Origin: Antedon mediterranea
Lineage: Eukaryota; Echinodermata; Crinoidea; Comatulida; Antedonidae
Assembly (NCBI RefSeq): GCF_964355755.1
Contig: NC_092680.1
Location: forward strand, 11,945,001 to 12,009,000
Length of the DNA: 64,000 nt
Reading direction: 5' to 3'
Below are positions 23,594 through 35,855 of this stretch, piece after piece (the first letter of the stretch is position 1; each line of letters begins with the position of its first letter). Position numbers and translations under genes: made by a program. The notes beneath the pieces were generated by a model. The model did not search any database, was not told where the DNA came from, and saw nothing but the letters and a program-made list of their open reading frames with translations.

Positions 23594-26500
23594 AGCTGTT
23601 TTGGGCACTTTGATGATTTGTGTGAAAAGTTTTAACGAAATGCTCAAAATGGTCTAAAACGGATTATAATGTGATTTTAAGCACTTTGATGTTTTTGTGT
23701 AACCAAGTTTTTTCGAAAATCACAAAATGGTCTAAAACGTCTCCAAATGCGATTTGAAGCTTTTCTAAGCACTTTGGTGTTTTTATGTTAACAAGTTTTT
23801 TCGAAAATCACAAAATGGTCTAAAACGTCTCCAAATGCGATTTGAGGATATTCTGAGCACTTTGGTGTTTTTATGTTAAAAAGTTTTTTCGAAAATCACA
23901 AAATGGTCTAAAACGTCTCCAAATGCGATTTGAAGCTATTCTGTACACTTTGATGTTTTGTGTGAAAAGGTTTTGTCGAAATGCTCAAAATGGTCTAAAA
24001 CGTTTTTAAAACGATATTAAGCTATTTTGTGCTCTTTGATGTTTTTGTGTAACCAAGTTTCATCGAAATCAACAAAATGGTCTAATACGTCTCCAAATGC
24101 GATTTGAAGCTTTTCCAAGCACTTTGCTGTTTTTATGTTAACAAGTTTTTTAGAAAATCACAAAATGGTCTAAAACGTCTTCAAATGCGATTTGAAGCTA
24201 TTCTGTACACTTTGATGTTTTGTGTGAAAAAGTTTTGTCGAAATGCTCAAAATGGTCTAAAACGTTTTTAAATACGATATTAAGCTATTTTGTGATCTTT
24301 GATGTTTTTGTGTGAAAAGTTTTATCGAAATGCTCAAAATGGTCTAAAACGGTTTCTAATGCGATTTGAAGCTATTCTGTACACTTTGAAGTTTTGTGTG
24401 AAAAAGTTTTGTCGAAATGCTCAAAATGGTCTAAAACGTTTTTAAAACGATATTAAGCTATTTTGTGCTCTTTGATGTTTTTGTGTAACCAAGTTTCATC
24501 GAAAATCACAAAATGGTCTAAAACGTCTCCAAATGCGATTTGAAGCTTTTCTAAGCACTTTGGTGTTTTTATGTTAACAAGTTTTTTCGAAAATCACGAA
24601 ATGGTCTAAAATGTCTCCAAATGCGATTTGAAGATATTCTGAGCACTTTGGTGTTTTTATGTTAAAAAGTTTTTTCGAAAATCACAAAATGGTCTAAAAC
24701 GTCTCCAAATGCGATTTGAAGCTCTTCTGTACACTTTGATGTTTTGTGTGAAAAAGTTTTGTCGAAATGCTCAAAATGGTCTAAAACGTTTTTAAATACG
24801 ATATTAAGCTGTTTTGGGCACTTTGATGATTTGTGTGAAAAGTTTTAACGAAATGCTCAAAATGGTCTAAAACGGATTATAATGTGATTTTAAGCACTTT
24901 GATGTTTTTGTGTAACCAAGTTTTTTCGAAAATCACAAAATGGTCTAAAACGTCTCCAAATGCGATTTGAAGCTTTTCTAAGCACTTTGGTGTTTTTATG
25001 TTAACAAGTTTTTTCGAAAATCACAAAATGGTCTAAAACGTCTCCAAATGCGATTTGAGGATATTCTGAGCACTTTGGTGTTTTTATGTTAAAAAGTTTT
25101 TTCGAAAATCACAAAATGGTCTAAAACGTCTCCAAATGCGATTTGAAGCTATTCTGTACACTTTGATGTTTTGTGTGAAAAGGTTTTGTCGAAATGCTCA
25201 AAATGGTCTAAAACGTTTTTAAAACGATATTAAGCTATTTTGTGCTCTTTGATGTTTTTGTGTAACCAAGTTTCATCGAAATCAACAAAATGGTCTAATA
25301 CGTCTCCAAATGCGATTTGAAGCTTTTCCAAGCACTTTGGTGTTTTTATGTTAAAAAGTTTTTTTGAAAATCACAAAAAGGTCTAAAACGTCTCAAAATG
25401 CGATTTGAAGCTATTCTGTACACTTTGATGTTTTGTGTGAAAAAGTTTTCTCGAAATGCTCAAAATGGTCTAAAACGTTTTTAAAACGATATTAAGCTAT
25501 TTTGTGCTCTTTGATGTTTTTGTTTAACCAAGTTTCATCGAAAATCACAAAATGGTCTAAAACGTTTCCAAATGCGATTTGAAGCTCTTCTGTACACTTT
25601 GATGTTTTGTGTGAAAAAGTTTTGTCGAAATGCTCAAAATGGTCTAAAACGTTTTTAAAACGATATTAAGCTATTTTGTGCTCTTTGATGTTTTTGTGTA
25701 ACCAAGTTTCATCGAAAATCACAAAATGGTCTAAAACGTCTCCAAATGCGATTTGAAGCTTTTCTAAGCACTTTGGTGTTTTTATGTTAACAAGTTTTTT
25801 CGAAAATCACGAAATGGTCTAAAATGTCTCCAAATGCGATTTGAAGATATTCTGAGCACTTTGGTGTTTTTATGTTAAAAAGTTTTTTCGAAAATCACAA
25901 AATGGTCTAAAACGTCTCCAAATGCGATTTGAAGCTCTTCTGTACACTTTGATGTTTTGTGTGAAAAAGTTTTGTCGAAATGCTCAAAATGGTCTAAAAC
26001 GTTTTTAAATACGATATTAAGCTGTTTTGGGCACTTTGATGATTTGTGTGAAAAGTTTTAACGAAATGCTCAAAATGGTCTAAAACGGATTATAATGTGA
26101 TTTTAAGCACTTTGATGTTTTTGTGTAACCAAGTTTTTTCGAAAATCACAAAATGGTCTAAAACGTCTCCAAATGCGATTTGAAGCTTTTCTAAGCACTT
26201 TGGTGTTTTTATGTTAACAAGTTTTTTCGAAAATCACAAAATGGTCTAAAACGTCTCCAAATGCGATTTGAGGATATTCTGAGCACTTTGGTGTTTTTAT
26301 GTTAAAAAGTTTTTTCGAAAATCACAAAATGGTCTAAAACGTCTCCAAATGCGATTTGAAGCTATTCTGTACACTTTGATGTTTTGTGTGAAAAGGTTTT
26401 GTCGAAATGCTCAAAATGGTCTAAAACGTTTTTAAAACGATATTAAGCTATTTTGTGCTCTTTGATGTTTTTGTGTAACCAAGTTTCATCGAAATCAACA

Positions 26501-27960
26501 AAATGGTCTAATACGTCTCCAAATGCGATTTGAAGCTTTTCCAAGCACTTTGCTGTTTTTATGTTAACAAGTTTTTTAGAAAATCACAAAATGGTCTAAA
26601 ACGTCTTCAAATGCGATTTGAAGCTATTCTGTACACTTTGATGTTTTGTGTGAAAAAGTTTTGTCGAAATGCTCAAAATGGTCTAAAACGTTTTTAAATA
26701 CGATATTAAGCTATTTTGTGATCTTTGATGTTTTTGTGTGAAAAGTTTTATCGAAATGCTCAAAATGGTCTAAAACGGTTTCTAATGCGATTTGAAGCTA
26801 TTCTGTACACTTTGAAGTTTTGTGTGAAAAAGTTTTGTCGAAATGCTCAAAATGGTCTAAAACGTTTTTAAAACGATATTAAGCTATTTTGTGCTCTTTG
26901 ATGTTTTTGTGTAACCAAGTTTCATCGAAAATCACAAAATGGTCTAAAACGTCTCCAAATGCGATTTGAAGCTTTTCTAAGCACTTTGGTGTTTTTATGT
27001 TAACAAGTTTTTTCGAAAATCACGAAATGGTCTAAAATGTCTCCAAATGCGATTTGAAGATATTCTGAGCACTTTGGTGTTTTTATGTTAAAAAGTTTTT
27101 TCGAAAATCACAAAATGGTCTAAAACGTCTCCAAATGCGATTTGAAGCTCTTCTGTACACTTTGATGTTTTGTGTGAAAAAGTTTTGTCGAAATGCTCAA
27201 AATGGTCTAAAACGTTTTTAAATACGATATTAAGCTGTTTTGGGCACTTTGATGATTTGTGTGAAAAGTTTTAACGAAATGCTCAAAATGGTCTAAAACG
27301 GATTATAATGTGATTTTAAGCACTTTGATGTTTTTGTGTAACCAAGTTTTTTCGAAAATCACAAAATGGTCTAAAACGTCTCCAAATGCGATTTGAAGCT
27401 TTTCTAAGCACTTTGGTGTTTTTATGTTAACAAGTTTTTTCGAAAATCACAAAATGGTCTAAAACGTCTCCAAATGCGATTTGAGGATATTCTGAGCACT
27501 TTGGTGTTTTTATGTTAAAAAGTTTTTTCGAAAATCACAAAATGGTCTAAAACGTCTCCAAATGCGATTTGAAGCTATTCTGTACACTTTGATGTTTTGT
27601 GTGAAAAGGTTTTGTCGAAATGCTCAAAATGGTCTAAAACGTTTTTAAAACGATATTAAGCTATTTTGTGCTCTTTGATGTTTTTGTGTAACCAAGTTTC
27701 ATCGAAATCAACAAAATGGTCTAATACGTCTCCAAATGCGATTTGAAGCTTTTCCAAGCACTTTGCTGTTTTTATGTTAACAAGTTTTTTAGAAAATCAC
27801 AAAATGGTCTAAAACGTCTTCAAATGCGATTTGAAGCTATTCTGTACACTTTGATGTTTTGTGTGAAAAAGTTTTGTCGAAATGCTCAAAATGGTCTAAA
27901 ACGTTTTTAAATACGATATTAAGCTATTTTGTGATCTTTGATGTTTTTGTGTGAAAAGTT
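23157..27960 (+). repeat. 1,213-bp HOR in copy II
   Basis: This is the partner of 4,037-8,840 at offset 19,120. AAAAGG markers lie at 23,965, 25,178, 26,391 and 27,604, again 1,213 bp apart. The replacement patch of the second unit is present too, at 25,321-25,668, so both the tandem expansion and the patch predate the large duplication. Confidence 0.9.
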
Positions 27961-30900
27961 TTATCGAAATGCTCAAAATGGTCTAAAACGGTTTCTAATG
28001 CGATTTGAAGCTATTCTGTACACTTTGAAGTTTTTTGTGAAAAAGTTTTCTCGAAATGCTCAAAATGGTCTAAAACGTTTTTATATACCATATTAAGCTA
28101 TTTTGTGCACTTTGATGTTTTTTGTGAAAAGTTTTATCGAAATGCTCAAAATGGTCTAAAACGGTTTCTATTGTGATTTTAAGCACTTTGATGATTTTGT
28201 GTAACCAAGTTTCATCGAAATGTACAAAATGGTCTAAAACGTCTCCAAATGCGATTTGAAGCTATTCTAAGTACTTTTGTGTTTTTATGTTAACAAGTTT
28301 TTTCGAAAATCACAAAATGGTCTAAAACGTCTTCAAATGCGATTTGAAGCTATTCTGTACACTTTGATGTTTTGTGTGAAAAAGTTTTGTCAAAATGCTC
28401 AAAATGGTCTAAAACGTTTTTAAAACGATATTAAGCTATTTTGTGCTCTTTGATGTTTTTGTTTAACCAAGTTTCATCGAAAATCACAAAATGGTCTAAA
28501 ACGTCTCCAAATGCGATTTGAAGCTTTTCTAAGCACTTTGGTGTTTTTATGTTAACAAGTTTTTTCGAAAATCACAAAATGGTCTAAAACGTCTCCAAAT
28601 GCGATTTGAAGCTCTTCTGTACACTTTGATGTTTTGTGTGAAAAAGTTTTGTCGTAATTCTCAAAATGGTCTAAAACGTTTTTAAATACGATATTAAGCT
28701 GTTTTGTGCACTTTAATGATTTGTGTGAAAAGTTTTAACGAAATGCTCAAAATGGTCAAAAACGGTTTCTAATGTGATTTTAAGCACTTTGATGTTTTTG
28801 TGTAACCAAGTTTTTTCGAAAATCACAAAATGGTCTAAAACGTCTCCAAATGCGATTTGAAGCTTTTCTAAGCACTTTGGTGTTTTTATGTTAACAATTT
28901 TTTTTGAAAATCACAAAATGGTCTAAAACGTCTCCAAATGCGATTTGAAGATATTCTGAGCACTTTGGTGTTTTTATGTTAAAAAGTTTTTTCGAAAATC
29001 ACAAAATAGTCTAAAACGTCTCCAAATGCGATTTGAAGCTATTCTGTACACTTTGATGTTTTGTGTGAAAAAGTTTTGTCGAAATGCTCAAAATTGTCTA
29101 AAACGTTTTTAAAACGATATTAAGCTATTTTGTGCTCTTTGATGTTTTTGTGTAACCAAGTTTCATCGAAAATCACAAAATGGTCTAAAACGTCTCCAAA
29201 TGCGATTTGAAGCTTTTCTAAGCACTTTGGTGTTTTTATGTTAACAAGTTTTTTCGAAAATCACGAAATGGTCTAAAATGTCTCCAAATGCGATTTGAAG
29301 ATATTCTGAGCACTTTGGTGTTTTTATGTTAAAAAGTTTTTTCGAAAATCACAAAATGGTCTAAAACGTCTCCAAATGCGATTTGAAGCTCTTCTGTACA
29401 CTTTGATGTTTTGTGTGAAAAAGTTTTGTCGAAATGCTCAAAATGGTCTAAAACGTTTTTAAATACGATATTAAGCTGTTTTGGGCACTTTGATGATTTG
29501 TGTGAAAAGTTTTAACGAAATGCTCAAAATGGTCTAAAACGGTTTCTAATGTGATTTTAAGCACTTTGATGTTTTTGTGTAACCAAGTTTTTTCGAAAAT
29601 CACAAAATGGTCTAAAACGTCTCCAAATGCGATTTGAAGCTTTTCTAAGCACTTTGGTGTTTTTATGTTAACAAGTTTTTTCGAAAATCACAAAATGGTC
29701 TAAAACGTCTCCAAATGCGATTTGAGGATATTCTGAGCACTTTGGTGTTTTTATGTTAAAAAGTTTTTTCGAAAATCACAAAATGGTCTAAAACGTCTCC
29801 AAATGCGATTTGAAGCTATTCTGTACACTTTGATGTTTTGTGTGAAAAAGTTTTGTCGAAATGCTCAAAATGGTCTAAAACGTTTTTAAAACGATATTAA
29901 GCTATTTTGTGCTCTTTGATGTTTTTGTGTAACCAAGTTTCATCGAAATCAACAAAATGGTCTAATACGTCTCCAAATGCGATTTGAAGCTTTTCCAAGC
30001 ACTTTGCTGTTTTTATGTTAACAAGTTTTTTCGAAAATCACAAAATGGTCTAAAACGTCTTCAAATGCGATTTGAAGCTATTCTGTAGACTTTGATGTTT
30101 TGTGTGAAAAAGTTTTGTCGAAATGCTCAAAATGGTCTAAAACGTTTTTAAATACGATATTAAGCTATTTTGTGATCTTTGATGTTTTTGTGTGAAAAGT
30201 TTTATCGAAATGCTCAAAATGGTCTAAAACGGTTTCTAATGCGATTTGAAGCTATTCTGTACACTTTGAAGTTTTTTGTGAAAAAGTTTTCTCGAAATGC
30301 TCAAAATGGTCTAAAACGTTTTTATATACCATATTAAGCTATTTTGTGCACTTTGATGTTTTTTGTGAAAAGTTTTATCGAAATGCTCAAAATGGTCTAA
30401 AACGGTTTCTATTGTGATTTTAAGCACTTTGATGATTTTGTGTAACCAAGTTTCATCGAAATGTACAAAATGGTCTAAAACGTCTCCAAATGCGATTTTA
30501 AGCTATTCTAAGTACTTTTGTGTTTTTATGTTAACAAGTTTTTTCGAAAATCACAAAATGGTCTAAAACGTCTTCAAATGCGATTTGAAGCTATTCTGTA
30601 CACTTTGATGTTTTGTGTGAAAAAGTTTTGTCAAAATGCTCAAAATGGTCTAAAACGTTTTTAAAACGATATTAAGCTATTTTGTGCTCTTTGATGTTTT
30701 TGTTTAACCAAGTTTCATCGAAAATCACAAAATGGTCTAAAACGTCTCCAAATGCGATTTGAAGCTTTTCTAAGCACTTTGGTGTTTTTATGTTAACAAG
30801 TTTTTTCGAAAATCACAAAATGGTCTAAAACGTCTCCAAATGCGATTTGAAGCTCTTCTGTACACTTTGATGTTTTGTGTGAAAAAGTTTTGTCGTAATT

Positions 30901-31350
30901 CTCAAACTGGTCTAAAACGTTTTTAAATACGATATTAAGCTGTTTTGTGCACTTTGATGATTTGTGTGAAAAGTTTTAACGAAATGCTCAAAATGGTCAA
31001 AAACGGTTTCTAATGTGATTTTAAGCACTTTGATGTTTTTGTGTAACCAAGTTTTTTCGAAAATCACAAAATGGTCTAAAACGTCTCCAAATGCGATTTG
31101 AAGCTTTTCTAAGCACTTTGGTGTTTTTATGTTAACAATTTTTTTTGAAAATCACAAAATGGTCTCAAACGTCTCCAAATGCGATTTGAAGATATTCTGA
31201 GCACTTTGGTGTTTTTATGTTAAAAAGTTTTTTCGAAAATCACAAAATAGTCTAAAACGTCTCCAAATGCGATTTGAAGCTATTCTGTACACTTTGATGT
31301 TTTGTGTGAAAAAGTTTTGTCGAAAAGCTCAAAATGGTCTAAAACGTTTT
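26869..31350 (+). repeat. 2,241-bp HOR in copy II
   Basis: This is the partner of 7,749-12,230 at offset 19,120. Differences are few: ACTTTAATGAT at 28,711 against CTTTGATGAT at 9,591, and AAATTGTCTA at 29,091 against AAATGGTCTA at 9,971. Confidence 0.84.
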
Positions 31351-34300
31351 TAAATACGATATTAAGCTATTTTGTGATCTTTGATGTTTTTGTGTGAAAA
31401 GTTTTATCGAAATGCTCAAAATGGTCTAAAACGGTTTCTAATGCGATTTGAAGCTATTCTGTACACTTTGAAGTTTTGTGTGAAAAAGTTTTCTCGAAAT
31501 GCTCAAAATGGTCTAAAACGTTTTTATATACCATATTAAGCTATTTTGTGCACTTTGATGTTTTTTGTGAAAAGTTTTATTGAAATGCTCAAAATGGTCT
31601 AAAACGGTTTCTATTGTGATTTTAAGCACTTTGATGATTTTGTGTAACCAAGTTTCATCGAAATGTACAAAATGGTCTAAAACGTCTCCAAATGCGATTT
31701 GAAGCTATTCTAAGTACTTTTGTGTTTTTATGTTAACAAGTTTTTTCGAAAATCACGAAATGGTCTAAAATGTCTCCAAATGCGATTTGAAGCTATTCTG
31801 TACACTTTGATGTTTTGTGTGAAAAAGTTTTGTCGAAATGCTCAAAATGGTCTAAAACGTTTTTAAAACGATATTAAGCTATTTTGTGCTCTTTGATGTT
31901 TTTGTGTAACCAAGTTTCATCGAAATCAACAAAATGGTCTAATACGTCTCCAAATGCGATTTGAAGCTTTTTCAAGCACTTTGCTGTTTTTATGTTAACA
32001 AGTTTTTTCGAAAATCACAAAATGGTCTAAAACGTCTTCAAATGCGATTTGAAGCTATTCTTTACACTTTGATGTTTTGTGTGAAAAAGTTTTGTCGAAA
32101 TTCTCAAAATGGTCTAAAACGTTTTTAAATACGATATTAAGCTATTTTGTGATCTTTGATGTTTTTGTTTAACCAAGTTTCATCGAAAATCACAAAATGG
32201 TCTAAAACGTCTCCAAATGCGATTTGAAGCTTTTCTAAGCACTTTGGTGTTTTTATGTTAACAAGTTTTTTCAAAAATCACAAAATGGTCTAAAACGTCT
32301 CCAAATGCGATTTGAAGCTCTTCTGTACACTTTGATGTTTTGTGTGAAAAAGTTTTGTCGTAATTCTCAAAATGGTCTAAAACGTTTTTAAATACGATAT
32401 TAAGCTGTTTTGTGCACTTTGATGATTTGTGTGAAAAGTTTTAACGAAATGCTCAAAATGGTCAAAAACGGTTTCTAATGTGATTTTAAGCACTTTGATG
32501 TTTTTGTGTAACCAAGTTTTTTCGAAAATCACAAAATGGTCTAAAACGTCTCCAAATGCGATTTGAAGCTTTTCTAAGCACTTTGGTGTTTTTATGTTAA
32601 CAATTTTTTTTGAAAATCACAAAATGGTCTAAAACGTCTCCAAATGCGATTTGAAGATATTCTGAGCACTTTGGTGTTTTTATGTTAAAAAGTTTTTTCG
32701 AAAATCACAAAATAGTCTAAAACGTCTCCAAATGCGATTTGAAGCTATTCTGTACACTTTGATGTTTTGTGTGAAAAAGTTTTGTCGAAATGCTCAAAAT
32801 GGTCTAAAACGTTTTTAAAACGATATTAAGCTATTTTGTGCTCTTTGATGTTTTTGTGTAACCAAGTTTCATCGAAAATCACAAAATGGTCTAAAACGTC
32901 TCCAAATGCGATTTGAAGCTTTTCTAAGCACTTTGCTGTTTTTATGTTAACAAGTTTTTTCGAAAATCACAAAATGGTCTAAAACGTCTTCAAATGCGAT
33001 TTGAAGCTATTCTGTAGACTTTGATGTTTTGTGTGAAAAAGTTTTGTCGAAATGCTCAAAATGGTCTAAAACGTTTTTAAATACGATATTAAGCTATTTT
33101 GTGATCTTTGATGTTTTTGTGTGAAAAGTTTTATCGAAATGCTCAAAATGGTCTAAAACGGTTTCTAATGCGATTTGAAGCTATTCTGTACACTTTGAAG
33201 TTTTTTGTGAAAAAGTTTTCTCGAAATGCTCAAAATGGTCTAAAACGTTTTTATATACCATATTAAGCTATTTTGTGCACTTTGATGTTTTTTGTGAAAA
33301 GTTTTATCGAAATGCTCAAAATGGTCTAAAACGGTTTCTATTGTGATTTTAAGCACTTTGATGATTTTGTGTAACCAAGTTTCATCGAAATGTACAAAAT
33401 GGTCTAAAACGTCTCCAAATGCGATTTTAAGCTATTCTAAGTACTTTTGTGTTTTTATGTTAACAAGTTTTTTCGAAAATCACAAAATGGTCTAAAACGT
33501 CTTCAAATGCGATTTGAAGCTATTCTGTACACTTTGATGTTTTGTGTGAAAAAGTTTTGTCAAAATGCTCAAAATGGTCTAAAACGTTTTTAAAACGATA
33601 TTAAGCTATTTTGTGCTCTTTGATGTTTTTGTTTAACCAAGTTTCATCGAAAATCACAAAATGGTCTAAAACGTCTCCAAATGCGATTTGAAGCTTTTCT
33701 AAGCACTTTGGTGTTTTTATGTTAACAAGTTTTTTCGAAAATCACAAAATGGTCTAAAACGTCTCCAAATGCGATTTGAAGCTCTTCTGTACACTTTGAT
33801 GTTTTGTGTGAAAAAGTTTTGTCGTAATTCTCAAACTGGTCTAAAACGTTTTTAAATACGATATTAAGCTGTTTTGTGCACTTTGATGATTTGTGTGAAA
33901 AGTTTTAACGAAATGCTCAAAATGGTCAAAAACGGTTTCTAATGTGATTTTAAGCACTTTGATGTTTTTGTGTAACCAAGTTTTTTCGAAAATCACAAAA
34001 TGGTCTAAAACGTCTCCAAATGCGATTTGAAGCTTTTCTAAGCACTTTGGTGTTTTTATGTTAACAATTTTTTTTGAAAATCACAAAATGGTCTCAAACG
34101 TCTCCAAAAACGATTTGAAGATATTCTGAGCACTTTGGTGTTTTTATGTTAAAAAGTTTTTTCGAAAATCACAAAATAGTCTAAAACGTCTCCAAATGCG
34201 ATTTGAAGCTATTCTGTACACTTTGATGTTTTGTGTGAAAAAGTTTTGTCGAAAAGCTCAAAATGGTCTAAAACGTTTTTAAATACGATATTAAGCTATT

Positions 34301-35855
34301 TTGTGATCTTTGATGTTTTTGTGTGAAAAGTTTTATCGAAATGCTCAAAATGGTCTAAAACGGTTTCTAATGCGATTTGAAGCTATTCTGTACACTTTGA
34401 AGTTTTGTGTGAAAAAGTTTTCTCGAAATGCTCAAAATGGTCTAAAACGTTTTTATATACCATATTAAGCTATTTTGTGCACTTTGATGTTTTTTGTGAA
34501 AAGTTTTATTGAAATGCTCAAAATGGTCTAAAACGGTTTCTATTGTGATTTTAAGCACTTTGATGATTTTGTGTAACCAAGTTTCATCGAAATGTACAAA
34601 ATGGTCTAAAACGTCTCCAAATGCGATTTGAAGCTATTCTAAGTACTTTTGTGTTTTTATGTTAACAAGTTTTTTCGAAAATCACGAAATGGTCTAAAAT
34701 GTCTCCAAATGCGATTTGAAGCTATTCTGTACACTTTGATGTTTTGTGTGAAAAAGTTTTGTCGAAATGCTCAAAATGGTCTAAAACGTTTTTAAAACGA
34801 TATTAAGCTATTTTGTGCTCTTTGATGTTTTTGTGTAACCAAGTTTCATCGAAATCAACAAAATGGTCTAATACGTCTCCAAATGCGATTTGAAGCTTTT
34901 TCAAGCACTTTGCTGTTTTTATGTTAACAAGTTTTTTCGAAAATCACAAAATGGTCTAAAACGTCTTCAAATGCGATTTGAAGCTATTCTTTACACTTTG
35001 ATGTTTTGTGTGAAAAAGTTTTGTCGAAATTCTCAAAATGGTCTAAAACGTTTTTAAATACGATATTAAGCTATTTTGTGATCTTTGATGTTTTTGTTTA
35101 ACCAAGTTTCATCGAAAATCACAAAATGGTCTAAAACGTCTCCAAATGCGATTTGAAGCTTTTCTAAGCACTTTGGTGTTTTTATGTTAACAAGTTTTTT
35201 CAAAAATCACAAAATGGTCTAAAACGTCTCCAAATGCGATTTGAAGCTCTTCTGTACACTTTGATGTTTTGTGTGAAAAAGTTTTGTCGTAATTCTCAAA
35301 ATGGTCTAAAACGTTTTTAAATACGATATTAAGCTGTTTTGTGCACTTTGATGATTTGTGTGAAAAGTTTTAACGAAATGCTCAAAATGGTCAAAAACGG
35401 TTTCTAATGTGATTTTAAGCACTTTGATGTTTTTGTGTAACCAAGTTTTTTCGAAAATCACAAAATGGTCTAAAACGTCTCCAAATGCGATTTGAAGCTT
35501 TTCTAAGCACTTTGGTGTTTTTATGTTAACAATTTTTTTTGAAAATCACAAAATGGTCTAAAACGTCTCCAAATGCGATTTGAAGATATTCTGAGCACTT
35601 TGGTGTTTTTATGTTAAAAAGTTTTTTCGAAAATCACAAAATAGTCTAAAACGTCTCCAAATGCGATTTGAAGCTATTCTGTACACTTTGATGTTTTGTG
35701 TGAAAAAGTTTTGTCGAAATGCTCAAAATGGTCTAAAACGTTTTTAAAACGATATTAAGCTATTTTGTGCTCTTTGATGTTTTTGTGTAACCAAGTTTCA
35801 TCGAAAATCACAAAATGGTCTAAAACGTCTCCAAATGCGAATTGAAGCTTTTCTA
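29998..35855 (+). repeat. 2,929-bp HOR (about 34 monomers), two full copies
   Basis: Units are about 29,998-32,926 and 32,927-35,855. Marker pairs 2,929 bp apart are TTCTGTAGAC (30,081 and 33,010), CGAAAAGCTC (31,321 and 34,250) and the TTAACAATTTTTTTTG monomers (about 32,598 and 35,527). A private change in the second unit replaces CCAAATGCG with CCAAAAACG near 34,105. Copy I has the same repeat cut short at 15,660. Confidence 0.87.

Larger units (their letters stand above)
15861..34780 (+). repeat. Large segmental duplication, copy II (expanded)
   Basis: This is the partner of 1-15,660. It is 3,260 bp longer: 1,114 bp and 2,058 bp come from internal tandem duplications and 88 bp from one monomer absent in copy I near 3,987. 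These three steps sum exactly to the change in alignment offset from 15,860 to 19,120. After 34,780 this copy continues through the rest of a 2,929-bp unit (to about 35,855), whereas copy I breaks off at the same point. Confidence 0.9.
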
